The position numbers were made by a program, and so were the translations under genes. 64,000 nt of DNA, taken from contig DYHH01000010.1 in NCBI GenBank assembly GCA_020724265.1, forward strand, positions 1 through 64,000, in the 5' to 3' direction. The notes beneath the pieces are model-generated. The model had not been told where the DNA came from. It ran no database searches and saw only the letters and a program-made list of their open reading frames with translations. Source of the DNA: Melioribacter roseus (lineage in GTDB: Bacteria > Bacteroidota > Ignavibacteria > Ignavibacteriales > Melioribacteraceae). The first letter of the stretch is position 1, and every line of letters begins with the position of its first letter. Shown one piece after another: positions 55,939 through 64,000 of the stretch.

Positions 55939-56361
55939 TTAATTCTTATAATTTTCCTCAGATTCCCACTCAAAAAGCTTTCCGTCTTTGAAAAAATAGG
56001 TTATTTCACCGTAATACCATTGTGAATATTTACCCCAATTTTGATTATTGACGGTAATACTATCCGGTTCACCCCAGCTATCCAGCATCATTTCTTCTGT
56101 CATCCCGGTCCAAACCTGCCCCATTGCAACTTTAGCGCCGTCTTCCTGACCATAGCGAAGAACATATAATTCTCTTAGCTCGCTTTGTAGTTTTTGTTGA
56201 AGTGAATCCCTTAATTTTTTGAGTTCATTTATCTCGTCTCTTAAATCTTCATTCAATTCTTTAGATATCTTTTTTGTTGTCTGTAGTGAATCTTTCTTTA
56301 CCGGCTGGGTTTGCCCAATTATAATAGAGTACATTATTATTAATGTGAGAATATATTTCAT
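55939..56361 (-). CDS. Exported protein with coiled coil and BamE/SmpA-like domain
   Basis: A 140-residue protein with a signal peptide (MKYILTLIIMYSIIIGQTQ), a Glu/Lys/Leu coiled coil (about 25-65) and a C-terminal domain with VWTGMTEEMMLDSWGEPDSI and a late YYGEITYFFKDGKLFEWES. This is the pattern of SmpA/BamE-like domains, in which G-M-(T/S) is followed by a GxPD turn. The ATG at 56361 follows AAAAAGGAA; the longer frame upstream overlaps rlmN and lacks a signal peptide. The function is unknown. Confidence 0.75.
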   Translation of the reverse strand: MKYILTLIIMYSIIIGQTQPVKKDSLQTTKKISKELNEDLRDEINELKKLRDSLQQKLQSELRELYVLRYGQEDGAKVAMGQVWTGMTEEMMLDSWGEPDSITVNNQNWGKYSQWYYGEITYFFKDGKLFEWESEENYKN

Positions 56362-56407
56362 TTGAGTTCCTTTTTGAAAATTGTTCAAATAATAAATTGA
56401 TAAATTT

Positions 56408-57472
56408 CTATGAAGCTTTAATTGCAAGCTGACCGCATGCGGCTGCAATATCATCACCCTGTGTGTTTCTTACAAATACCGTTATTCCGTTATCTCTTAA
56501 TTGATTTGCAAATTCCTCAATTAAATTAGCTGCTGTTGGTTCAAGTTGACCGGAAAATCCGTCGGGGTCCATATGTTTAATTGAGTTAAATGGAATTAAG
56601 TTTAGTTTAGACGGAATTTGCTTGCAAAGATGAGTCAATGCTTTTATGTCCTCCGATCTATCGTTAATTTCTTTCAGCATTGTGTACTCAAATGTAATTC
56701 TTGTTTTTGTTTTTTTAGCGTAATACCTAAGTGCATCAAAATTTTCTTTAAGCGGATATTTAATATTAATCGGCATTATTTTATTCCTAATATCATCAAA
56801 GCAAGAATGAAGCGACAGAGCAAGTTTAATTCTTATATCGTTGTCTGCTAACTCTTTAATTTTGGGAGGTATGCCTGCTGTTGAAATTGTAATTCGGTTC
56901 CTGCTTAAACCTGTATTTAATTCATTTGTAAATATTTTTATTGAGTCAAGTGTGTTCTTAAAATTCAATAAAGGCTCACCCATTCCCATATAAACAATGT
57001 TGGTTATAAATTTTTTGCCGTATTCTTTAGCTGCAAGTAAATATTGATCCACGATTTCACCTGCTGATAAATTTCTTTTATAACCCATTAATCCTGTTGC
57101 ACAAAATTTGCAATCTAACGGACAACCGACTTGAGTTGAAATGCAAAGCGTATTTCTTTCTTTCTCTGGAATTACTACCGATTCAATAACTTTGTCGTCA
57201 TAAGTTCTGAACAAATATTTTTTTGTTTTTGTTGAGGGCGAATCTTGATAATCAAATAAATCCAAGCTTATAAGCGATGTTGATGTTTTTAATCTTTCTC
57301 TTAACTCTTTAGGAAGATTTAGCATGTTATCATATTCAAATTCGAGATGATTAAAAAGCCAATTAAAAACTTGTTCACCACGGAATGGTTTTTCACCAAT
57401 TGATGAAAAATAATCTTTCATCTGCTGAAGAGTCATTCCTTTTAATTCTATTTTTTCTTTTTGTTTTAACAT
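56408..57472 (-). CDS. rlmN: Dual-specificity RNA methyltransferase RlmN
   Basis: Radical SAM enzyme that methylates C2 of A2503 in 23S rRNA and A37 of some tRNAs. It has 354 residues with the cluster motif CPLDCKFC (C117, C121, C124), the MGMGEPLLN motif, and the C-terminal catalytic Cys in DDIAAACGQL (C346) that carries the methylene intermediate. ATG at 57472 is preferred to the TTG seven codons upstream. It is divergent from the acyl-CoA dehydrogenase gene. Confidence 0.96.
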   Translation of the reverse strand: MLKQKEKIELKGMTLQQMKDYFSSIGEKPFRGEQVFNWLFNHLEFEYDNMLNLPKELRERLKTSTSLISLDLFDYQDSPSTKTKKYLFRTYDDKVIESVVIPEKERNTLCISTQVGCPLDCKFCATGLMGYKRNLSAGEIVDQYLLAAKEYGKKFITNIVYMGMGEPLLNFKNTLDSIKIFTNELNTGLSRNRITISTAGIPPKIKELADNDIRIKLALSLHSCFDDIRNKIMPINIKYPLKENFDALRYYAKKTKTRITFEYTMLKEINDRSEDIKALTHLCKQIPSKLNLIPFNSIKHMDPDGFSGQLEPTAANLIEEFANQLRDNGITVFVRNTQGDDIAAACGQLAIKAS

Positions 57473-57629
57473 CGCTGCAAATATAAGAAACAAAACAGTG
57501 TTAAGGTATTTTTATTGAAATTTCTATAAACATTAATTAGTTTGAAAAGCGGTGATTATTGATAATTCGGACAAAAATTCTTTTCTACTATAAATAAATA
57601 AAAAACCTCACAAAAGTACGGAGTAAATA

Positions 57630-58772
57630 ATGAATTTTGAATTCACCGAAGAACAACAAATGATACAGCAAACCGCACGGGAATTCGCTCAGAACGAAAT
57701 TGCACCTTCTTCTGTTGATCGAGATAAGAATGCAGAATTTCCAACCGAAATTGTGAAGAAACTTGGTGAACTTGGTTTTATGGGAATGATGGTTTCGCCT
57801 GATTACGATGGTGCGGGGTTAGATACTATTTGTTATGTACTTGCAATGATCGAAATTTCTAAAATTGATGCAAGCGTTGGTGTAATTATGTCTGTTAATA
57901 ATTCACTTGTCTGTGCGGGGCTTGAAAAATACGGCTCTGATCATATCAAGGAAACATATTTAAAACCCCTTGCAAGAGGAGACAAACTTGGTGCATTTGC
58001 TCTTTCGGAACCGGAAGCAGGAAGCGATGCTACACAGCAAAGAACTACCGCTGAAAAAGAGGGTGACTATTGGATTCTTAACGGAATGAAAAATTGGATT
58101 ACTAATGGTCTATCGGCTGATTACCATATTGTTATGGCTCAAACCGATAAGGAAAAAGGGCATAAAGGAATTACAGCTTTTGTTGTTGAAAAGGGTTGGG
58201 AAGGTTTCGGGCACGGACAGAAAGAAGATAAACTCGGTATTAAGAGTTCCGATACTTGTTCGTTAACTTTTGAAAATGTAAAAGTACCGGAAGAAAATGT
58301 TATTTGGGAAGTCGGCAAAGGTTTTAATTTTGCAATGAATATTCTTAACGGCGGGCGTTATGGTATTGCATCCCAGGCTATTGGAATTGCTGAAGCGTCA
58401 TTAGAAGCAGCAACAAAATATTCAAAACAAAGAAAAGCTTTCGGTACCGAAATTGCCAATCATCAGGCAATACAATTTAAGTTAGCCGATATGGCAACTA
58501 AAATTGAAGCTGCCAAACTGTTAACATTACAAGCCGCCGGAATGAGAGATGCCGGTAAAAAATATGTTAAAGAAGCCGCAATGGCTAAATTGTATTCTTC
58601 ACAAATTGCCGTTGAATGTGCCCTCGAAGCAATTCAAATTCACGGCGGTTACGGGTACGTTAGAGAATACCTGGTTGAAAGATATTTACGTGATGCAAAA
58701 ATTACAGAGATTTACGAAGGTACTTCCGAAATTCAAAGAATTATAATTGCCAGAGAACTTTTAAGAGATTAA
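57630..58772 (+). CDS. Acyl-CoA dehydrogenase
   Basis: FAD enzyme that oxidises acyl-CoA to enoyl-CoA. At 380 residues it has the usual three-domain fold, with the signature [13 protein letters not shown], the FAD and ETF region, [23 protein letters not shown] and the catalytic Glu in YEGTSEIQR (E363), as in short- and medium-chain enzymes. Butyryl- or another short-chain CoA is the best guess. No other beta-oxidation or ETF genes are next to it. Confidence 0.94.
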   Translation: MNFEFTEEQQMIQQTAREFAQNEIAPSSVDRDKNAEFPTEIVKKLGELGFMGMMVSPDYDGAGLDTICYVLAMIEISKIDASVGVIMSVNNSLVCAGLEKYGSDHIKETYLKPLARGDKLGAFALSEPEAGSDATQQRTTAEKEGDYWILNGMKNWITNGLSADYHIVMAQTDKEKGHKGITAFVVEKGWEGFGHGQKEDKLGIKSSDTCSLTFENVKVPEENVIWEVGKGFNFAMNILNGGRYGIASQAIGIAEASLEAATKYSKQRKAFGTEIANHQAIQFKLADMATKIEAAKLLTLQAAGMRDAGKKYVKEAAMAKLYSSQIAVECALEAIQIHGGYGYVREYLVERYLRDAKITEIYEGTSEIQRIIIARELLRD

Positions 58773-58773
58773 T

Positions 58774-59052
58774 ATGCCGAAACTCGTTTCTGTTGAACCT
58801 CGTGATTCAAGAAAAATTTTTCTTAAATATGATGACGGAGTTGAAGGACAAGTTGATTTAACAAAAACTATCGAAAGAAATGTTTTTGATGATTTAAATG
58901 ATCTTAAAGAATTCTCAAAAATTTATTTTAATGAAAACACAGACGAACTCTGCTGGCCATGCGGAGTTCGGATGTGTACTAATGCATTATATAGACAGGT
59001 TTCGCTTCTCTCGTTAATGGATCGATTAAAAATAAGTATCGATAATGTTTAA
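58774..59052 (+). CDS. DUF2442 family protein
   Basis: A 92-residue protein of the DUF2442 family, seen from KLVSVEPRDSRKIFLKYDDGVEGQVDL split at the start, VFDDLNDLKEFSKIYFN and DELCWPCGVRMCTNALY. Members are small cytoplasmic proteins, often in toxin-antitoxin-like contexts, with no proven function. It starts one base after the dehydrogenase stop and overlaps the YidD-like gene by eight bases. Confidence 0.82.
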   Translation: MPKLVSVEPRDSRKIFLKYDDGVEGQVDLTKTIERNVFDDLNDLKEFSKIYFNENTDELCWPCGVRMCTNALYRQVSLLSLMDRLKISIDNV

Positions 59053-59494
59053 TAAATTTTTTTTAACAATCATATTTATTACTGCAGTTAATCTCTCCGC
59101 ACAAATAGAAACTTATAAATGGCAACCGAATGAAGTTGATTATCGATTGAACATACCTGTTGCTAAAGAATACAAAATAATTACTTCTAATTTTTCTACT
59201 TTATTAATTTCATTTTGTCAAGCTGTATATTACTCTGTCTTTTCGGAATATGACGGTGATAATTGTCCGTTTCATCCCTCGTGCTCTGCTTTTTTTGTTG
59301 AATCGGTTGAGCGGACAAATATTATCGAAGGTGGCTTAATGTTTGCCGATAGATTTACACGCGATATAAATTTCTTTAAAGGATATAACAGTTATCCGCT
59401 TCATTTTACCGGTAGATTTTATGATCCGGTTTACAAATACAAACTTCTTCCTCTCACAGAATTAGTTGAATTAATAAAATCAGAAAATGATTAA
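59045..59494 (+). CDS. yidD: Exported YidD-like protein
   Basis: A 149-residue protein with the YidD (PF01809) core: ISFCQAVYYSVFSEYDG in place of the usual LIxxYQxxISP, then NCPFHPSCSAFFVESVER (C74, C80) and a late FYDPVYKY. Classical YidD is about 80 residues, lies beside yidC and rnpA and acts at the inner face of the membrane. This one has a Sec signal peptide (MFNKFFLTIIFITAVNLSAQ), lacks the third conserved Cys, and is overlapped by two TPR membrane genes. Its role is probably different and is not known. Confidence 0.82.
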   Translation: MFNKFFLTIIFITAVNLSAQIETYKWQPNEVDYRLNIPVAKEYKIITSNFSTLLISFCQAVYYSVFSEYDGDNCPFHPSCSAFFVESVERTNIIEGGLMFADRFTRDINFFKGYNSYPLHFTGRFYDPVYKYKLLPLTELVELIKSEND

Positions 59495-60353
59495 ATCTTT
59501 TTTCTCCCGACTAATTATTTTTTCGATGATTCTGACAATTGTTAATCAAGCACAGGATAATGTTTTTTTAAGCATCGAAAACAGATTGAGATTTGGTGAT
59601 TTTCTTTTTTGTGATAATGATTATCTCCGTGCAATCGATGAATATAAAATAGTACTTAAGAATAAAGAAAGTGATATGCTTAAATTCAAAATCGCCTTAG
59701 CATATCAAGAATTAAAAAAATATAACGAATCGGAAAATTCATTCAAAGAATTATTTTCGAGTCAACAATTTGCAAATGAGGCAAAGTTCGAATACTTCAG
59801 AACACTTTATCTTTCTGACAATTTTGAAATGATGGATAAACTGATAAAGGATGATTCATTTATTGATGCATCCACAAGTAAAGAGATTAAAAAGCTGTAC
59901 AATTTGAAGCATCTTTACTCGCAGTTTCACATTGAAGATTCATCGGATTTCTTTGATCCTTTCAATGATAAGGAAAGTGTTGAACTCCTTAAATATTTTA
60001 TTAGAAAACAAAATATTGAAAATAAAAGTCCGGCGTTTGCTGCGGTTCTAAGCGCAGTTGTTCCGGGATTAGGGAAAGTTTATACTGAAAATTATGGAGA
60101 CGGAATAACAGCCTTCTTATTAACCGGGGTACTTACATTTTTAGCAATAGATAATTTTAATGCCGAACATGACTTTAGAGGTTGGTTGTTTACCGGTTTA
60201 GCCGCATATTTTTATTCAGGAAATATATACGGCTCGGCAACCTCGGCTCAATTATTTAATGCCGGTGCACGAATAACATTCGATAACGATTTGCAATTAT
60301 TTCTAAATAAGAATAACCACTTTATTCCTAATAATAATTTGTTTTGCAAGTAG
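59487..60353 (+). CDS. TPR protein with C-terminal PGxGxxYxxNY membrane domain (copy A)
   Basis: A 288-residue exported protein with a signal peptide ending near NQAQD, TPR-like helices (about 25-165), then a hydrophobic domain that begins LSAVVPGLGKVYTENYGDG (P193) and contains YFYSGNIYGS (Y243). The next gene encodes a paralogue with the same order. The PGxGxxY motif recalls TM2 or DUF5683 domains. The start overlaps the YidD-like gene by eight bases, so the products are probably made together. No function is known. Confidence 0.78.
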   Translation: MIKSFFSRLIIFSMILTIVNQAQDNVFLSIENRLRFGDFLFCDNDYLRAIDEYKIVLKNKESDMLKFKIALAYQELKKYNESENSFKELFSSQQFANEAKFEYFRTLYLSDNFEMMDKLIKDDSFIDASTSKEIKKLYNLKHLYSQFHIEDSSDFFDPFNDKESVELLKYFIRKQNIENKSPAFAAVLSAVVPGLGKVYTENYGDGITAFLLTGVLTFLAIDNFNAEHDFRGWLFTGLAAYFYSGNIYGSATSAQLFNAGARITFDNDLQLFLNKNNHFIPNNNLFCK

Positions 60354-60385
60354 TTGAAGACTCTGAGTCTGCTTTTATAAAAAAA

Positions 60386-61216
60386 ATGAAGAATACCATT
60401 TACATATTAATCCTATTTATTTGCCAAATAACTTTTGCAACTGATGAACTTGCACGGCAATATGAATATGCCGATAAACTTTTCAATAAAGAAAATTACT
60501 TTGAAGCAATTACAGAATTTAAGCGCTTATCTTTCTTTGATGAAAAAAATGTTTATGCTTATGAATCAAATTACAAAATAGGTATTGCCTATAAATACGG
60601 CGGATTTTATGATAATGCTATTCAATATCTATCACACTCAATAAGAGAGACAGAAAATTTTGAGAAAAAAATACAATCACAATTTCAAATTATAAGATGC
60701 AATATTCTTCGTAAAACAACCGATAGGGCTTTGCAGTTACTTAATCAGTTAGAAGAAGATTCGAAGTATGAAAACTATAAAAATGAGATTTATTACTGGA
60801 AAGGTTGGAGTTTTATGATTTCCGATCGGTGGGATTCAGCCTCGCAATCTTTTGCAAATATTTCGGAAGATCATGAATTAAAAATATTATCCGAGCAAAT
60901 ATATAATGAAAAATATTCGGTTACTTTTGCACGTGTAATTTCTTATATTTTGCCCGGTGCGGGACAATTTTATACCGGTAATTATCTCTCCGGGTTTATG
61001 TCTATTGCATGGAATGTTTTGTGGGGATATTTAACTATAAACTCATTTATCGAAAACCGTGCCTTTGACGGTGTTGTAATAGGTTCTTTGCTTTGGTTGA
61101 GATTTTATAGTGGTAATATTCAAAATGCCGAGAAACTTGCTGTACAAAAAAATATTGAAACTGCAAATACTGCACTACTATACTTAATGGAAAATTATAG
61201 AGGTGAAAAACCGTGA
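60386..61216 (+). CDS. TPR protein with C-terminal PGxGxxYxxNY membrane domain (copy B)
   Basis: A 276-residue paralogue of the preceding product. Signal peptide MKNTIYILILFICQITFA, TPR helices (about 20-165), and a hydrophobic domain starting ISYILPGAGQFYTGNYLSG (P190) with RFYSGNIQNA later. The ATG at 60386 is chosen because it begins the signal peptide; a TTG 14 codons earlier overlaps copy A. Its stop overlaps the GTG of the ACT gene by four bases. Function unknown. Confidence 0.78.
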   Translation: MKNTIYILILFICQITFATDELARQYEYADKLFNKENYFEAITEFKRLSFFDEKNVYAYESNYKIGIAYKYGGFYDNAIQYLSHSIRETENFEKKIQSQFQIIRCNILRKTTDRALQLLNQLEEDSKYENYKNEIYYWKGWSFMISDRWDSASQSFANISEDHELKILSEQIYNEKYSVTFARVISYILPGAGQFYTGNYLSGFMSIAWNVLWGYLTINSFIENRAFDGVVIGSLLWLRFYSGNIQNAEKLAVQKNIETANTALLYLMENYRGEKP

Positions 61217-61641
61217 AACTTACCGAAGAACAAATCAGAAAATTAACCATTGAAGCTATCAATGAATTAGGAGAAGACGCAACTCCCCAAAAAGTTAAAG
61301 CGATAGTAACTAAAGCAATTGAAAAATTTCCGGCAGATGATTCACGTCCGCTCAGCAATGAATTAGCCGAAGGTAGAGTAATTATTACTTCATTCGGTTT
61401 AAATGAACCGGGAATAGTTGCTGCAATCACAAAAAGTTTGAGCGAAGCAAAATGCGATATTCAAGATATCAGCCAAAAACTGATGGAAGAATTTTTTACA
61501 ATGATTATGATTGTCGATATTACAAACTCACCCAAAGATTTTAAAGAGCTTCAGCAAGAATTAAAAGATGTAGCAGAAAAACTTAATATAAAAATCTATC
61601 TTCAGCATGAAGATGTTTTTAGAATGATGCACAGATTGTAA
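61213..61641 (+). CDS. ACT domain protein (UPF0237-like)
   Basis: A 142-residue protein with an N-terminal helical extension of about 50 residues and a C-terminal ACT domain pair (VIITSFGLNEPGIVAAITKSLSEAKCDIQDISQKLMEEFFTM, split across the fold). It resembles UPF0237/GcvR-like ACT proteins, which bind amino acids, and such genes are typically next to UPF0210 genes as here. Start is GTG overlapping the previous stop (GTGA). The ligand is unknown. Confidence 0.85.
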   Translation: MKLTEEQIRKLTIEAINELGEDATPQKVKAIVTKAIEKFPADDSRPLSNELAEGRVIITSFGLNEPGIVAAITKSLSEAKCDIQDISQKLMEEFFTMIMIVDITNSPKDFKELQQELKDVAEKLNIKIYLQHEDVFRMMHRL

Positions 61642-61693
61642 TAAATAATTCCGCATCAAAGCGGTTCATTTTCTCACTTAATTTTCAATATAT

Positions 61694-63055
61694 ATGAACT
61701 ACGAATTCGATGAAATATTAGAAACTATCAAAATGACGGAGATCGAACATTTCGATATTCGTACAGTAACTTTAGGAATTAGTTTACGTGATTGTGCCGA
61801 TAGAAATCTTGAAATCACAAAACAAAAAATTTATGATAAGATTCTTAAGTACGGCAGAAACCATGTTAAATATGCTAATGAAATTGAAGCTCGATACGGA
61901 ATAGCAATTGCTAACAAAAGAGTTTCAATTACTCCTATCTCAATTCCATTCGATTATCTAAACGCGGAAGAGTTTGTTGAAATTGCAAAAATATTAGATA
62001 AAGCTGCCGAGGATATAGGAATTGATTACATTGCCGGATATTCTGCTCTCGTTCAAAAAGGAATGACTAACGGTGAAAGAGAATTAATAAATTCAATTCC
62101 TTACGCACTATCACAAACTAAAAGAGTATGCTCAAGTGTTAATACAGCATCAACCAAAGCGGGAATTAATATTGATGCTGTTAATATGGTAGCTAAAGCA
62201 ATCAAGAAAACAGCCGAGTTTACAAAAGATAATGATTCAATTGGCTGTGCTAAATTTGTTGTGTTTGCAAATGCTGCCGAAGATAATCCATTCGTTGCCG
62301 GTGCATTTCATGGAATTACCGAACCCGAAGTTGTTTTGAATGTCGGAATCAGTGGTCCCGGTGTAGTTCTCGATGCTATTAAAAGTGCAGGGCATGTTGA
62401 TTTAAGTGAACTTGCCGAAGTCATTAAGAAAACAGTATTTAAAATCACTCGTGCCGGTGAATTAATTGGTAGAGGGGTTGCAAAACTACATGGTATTCCA
62501 TTCGGAATTGTTGATGTATCATTGGCACCAACGCCTGCCGAAGGTGATAGCATCGGTGATATTTTAATCGCAATGGGAGTCGAAGATGTTGGTGCACCCG
62601 GAACAACTGCAGCTCTTGCTATGTTGAATGATTCGGTTAAGAAAGCCGGATTAATGGCAAGTACTGCAGTCGGAGGTTTGAGCGGTGCTTTTATCCCTGT
62701 TAGCGAAGATCAAGCGATGATCCGTGCAGTTGAAAGAGGAAATCTATCTTTGGAAAAATTGGAAGCAATGACAGCCGTCTGTTCTGTTGGATTGGATATG
62801 GTTGCAGTACCAGGTGATACATCAACCGAAAATATTGCCGGAATTATTGCCGATGAATGTGCAATCGGCGTTATAAATGATAAAACAACAGCAGTACGCA
62901 TTATCCCGGCTTATGGTAAATCAGTCGGTGATTATGTTGATTACGGAGGTTTACTCGGAAGAGCACCGATTATGGAAGTCCGGAAAATTAGCGGCGCAAA
63001 ATTTGTAAATAGAGGCGGTAGAATTCCCGCACCAACAAGAAGTTTAACAAACTAA
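61694..63055 (+). CDS. PFL family protein (UPF0210/DUF711)
   Basis: A 453-residue protein of the UPF0210 family, with a fold related to pyruvate formate-lyase and ribonucleotide reductase barrels but without a known reaction. Diagnostic stretches are [39 protein letters not shown] (here [10 protein letters not shown]) and [28 protein letters not shown] near the end. It pairs with the upstream ACT gene across 52 bases that contain a small CCGC-GCGG hairpin. Confidence 0.9.
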   Translation: MNYEFDEILETIKMTEIEHFDIRTVTLGISLRDCADRNLEITKQKIYDKILKYGRNHVKYANEIEARYGIAIANKRVSITPISIPFDYLNAEEFVEIAKILDKAAEDIGIDYIAGYSALVQKGMTNGERELINSIPYALSQTKRVCSSVNTASTKAGINIDAVNMVAKAIKKTAEFTKDNDSIGCAKFVVFANAAEDNPFVAGAFHGITEPEVVLNVGISGPGVVLDAIKSAGHVDLSELAEVIKKTVFKITRAGELIGRGVAKLHGIPFGIVDVSLAPTPAEGDSIGDILIAMGVEDVGAPGTTAALAMLNDSVKKAGLMASTAVGGLSGAFIPVSEDQAMIRAVERGNLSLEKLEAMTAVCSVGLDMVAVPGDTSTENIAGIIADECAIGVINDKTTAVRIIPAYGKSVGDYVDYGGLLGRAPIMEVRKISGAKFVNRGGRIPAPTRSLTN

Positions 63056-63070
63056 ATAACGGAGAATATT

Positions 63071-63679
63071 GTGAAGAATAAAGGACTAATGATAGGCTGC
63101 GGTATCGGAGCCGTTTTAGTAGTTATCATTATCGGTTTTGTTTTATGGGGTGTTAGTATTTACAATAGTCTTATTACTCTTGAAGAAGGTGTTAATCAAA
63201 GTTGGGCACAAGTTGAAAGTCAATATCAAAGAAGAGCTGACTTAGTTCCAAATTTAGTTAATACCGTAAAAGGCGTTGCTGAATTTGAAAGAGAAACTTT
63301 TACTGCAGTTACCGAAGCACGTGCAAGAGTAAATCAAATTAATTTTACACCCGAAATGTTAGAGAATCCAAATGCATTTCAACAATTTCAAAGCGCTCAA
63401 GGTGAACTTAGCAGTGCGTTATCCCGCTTGCTTGTTACAGTTGAAAATTACCCGCAGTTAAAGGCAAACGAAAACTTCTTACAACTTCAGGCTCAATTGG
63501 AAGGGACGGAAAATCGAATTGCTGTGGAAAGAATGAAATTCAATCAAGCTGTGCAGGGTTACAATACAAGAATCAGAAGATTCCCGGCTAATTTTATTGC
63601 CGGAATAACCGGCTTTAATCAAAAACAATATTTCCAAGCAGCAGAAGGTGCTGATGAAGTTCCGAGAGTTGAATTTTAA
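63071..63679 (+). CDS. lemA: LemA family membrane protein
   Basis: A 202-residue protein with one N-terminal membrane helix (about 5-30) and a helical-bundle LemA domain: NSLITLEEGVNQSWAQVESQYQRRADLVPNLV, then a coiled region and the conserved YNTRIRRFPANFIAGITGF near the C terminus. The start is GTG with CGGAG upstream. LemA genes commonly precede TPM-domain genes, as here. The function of the pair in envelope quality control is only suggested in the literature I recall. Confidence 0.93.
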   Translation: MKNKGLMIGCGIGAVLVVIIIGFVLWGVSIYNSLITLEEGVNQSWAQVESQYQRRADLVPNLVNTVKGVAEFERETFTAVTEARARVNQINFTPEMLENPNAFQQFQSAQGELSSALSRLLVTVENYPQLKANENFLQLQAQLEGTENRIAVERMKFNQAVQGYNTRIRRFPANFIAGITGFNQKQYFQAAEGADEVPRVEF

Positions 63680-63681
63680 TT

Positions 63682-64000
63682 ATGAATCATTATTTCTGCA
63701 CAACACATAAAAAATTAAACCTTCGAGGTAAGCGAAGTCGCAAAAACGGACTATATCCTCGAAGGTTGCTAGTTTTGCTGTTCATAATATCGATGTTCCT
63801 ATCAATTTCATCTGCCCAAGAACAATTTCCCAAATTAAACAGATATGCTACCGATTTGACGAATACAATTTCCGCAAATCAATTAGAGTATCTTAACCGG
63901 GACTTAAAAACATTTGACGACACAACATCAAATCAACTTGTATTTCTTATGTTAGCTTCATTAAACAATTACCCGGTTGAGATGTTTGCTTATGAAGTTG
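63682..64000 (+). CDS. TPM domain protein, 5' part (runs off the right edge)
   Basis: The frame is open from the ATG two bases after the lemA stop to the end of the window. After a hydrophobic signal segment ending SISSAQE comes the start of a TPM domain (YATDLTNTISANQLEYLNRDLKTFDDTTSNQLVFLM region), expected downstream of lemA. The first 28 codons are odd: they are basic and most of them lie in a 50-bp inverted-repeat element. TTG at 63766 or 63775, after GAAGG, may be the real start. Incomplete. Confidence 0.8.
   Translation, partial: MNHYFCTTHKKLNLRGKRSRKNGLYPRRLLVLLFIISMFLSISSAQEQFPKLNRYATDLTNTISANQLEYLNRDLKTFDDTTSNQLVFLMLASLNNYPVEMFAYEV
63718..63767. repeat. 50-bp palindromic element between lemA and the TPM gene
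   Basis: AACCTTCGAGG at 63718-63728 is matched perfectly by CCTCGAAGGTT at 63757-63767. The 28-base interior holds a second small hairpin, GCGA-TCGC at 63732-63741. The stem is GC-richer than its surroundings. It falls inside the frame of the TPM gene before its hydrophobic signal segment and looks like an inserted mobile palindrome or an intercistronic hairpin. Confidence 0.65.

Overview
The window reads as a piece of a chromosome from an AT-rich, Gram-negative member of the Bacteroidota/Chlorobi (FCB) group, most likely an Ignavibacteria-type organism. The reasons are two secreted proteins ending in type A sorting domains of the type IX secretion system with the NYPNPFNP signature, many lipoproteins and outer-membrane-type proteins, TAnnTTTG-like promoter elements, a SecA with long insertions, and families largely confined to this group (DUF4837, DUF6588-like). 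Almost all of it is compact housekeeping sequence. I see no rRNA, tRNA, CRISPR array, prophage or intact insertion sequence.

Layout. 1-7.7 kb: recN, an outer-membrane-type protein, hemW, a dicarboxylate/glutamate symporter, proC and a MATE exporter. 7.7-14.8 kb: accessory secreted functions, namely a DUF4870 protein, an M14 carboxypeptidase with a T9SS tail whose signal peptide is out of frame, a periplasmic cyclase-family hydrolase, a membrane-anchored AraC regulator and a seven-repeat T9SS propeller protein. 14.8-21 kb: a tetR-tolC-adaptor-RND efflux operon on the minus strand, then a divergent CPA2 antiporter. 23.3-29.7 kb: a complete sufBCDS-sufT-bacilliredoxin-rrf2 iron-sulfur operon. 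29.7-31 kb: an AbiE type IV toxin-antitoxin pair with palindromes in its promoter.

31-43 kb: small envelope genes, a CYTH protein overlapping an AddB-like nuclease, then greA, tilS, hpt, ftsH, a polyprenol/diacylglycerol kinase and a DUF4837 lipoprotein. 43-54.3 kb: a DUF2723 membrane protein and glnE on the minus strand, divergent from secA, a PII gene, a TPR lipoprotein and an AlbA_2 regulator. 54.3-57.5 kb: minus-strand TrmH methyltransferase, guanidinium exporter, membrane protein and XRE repressor (with a perfect operator-like palindrome), a BamE-like protein and rlmN. 57.6-64 kb: one long plus-strand run of acyl-CoA dehydrogenase, DUF2442, an exported YidD-like protein, two paralogous TPR membrane proteins, ACT, PFL, LemA and a TPM gene that runs off the right edge.

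Nothing here is a certain new system. The best candidates for a second look are the YidD/TPR/TPR envelope cassette, the broken signal peptide of the M14 peptidase at a T-homopolymer, the paired operators in front of abiE, the XRE palindrome and operon, and the small palindromic elements at 10.6 kb and 63.7 kb.
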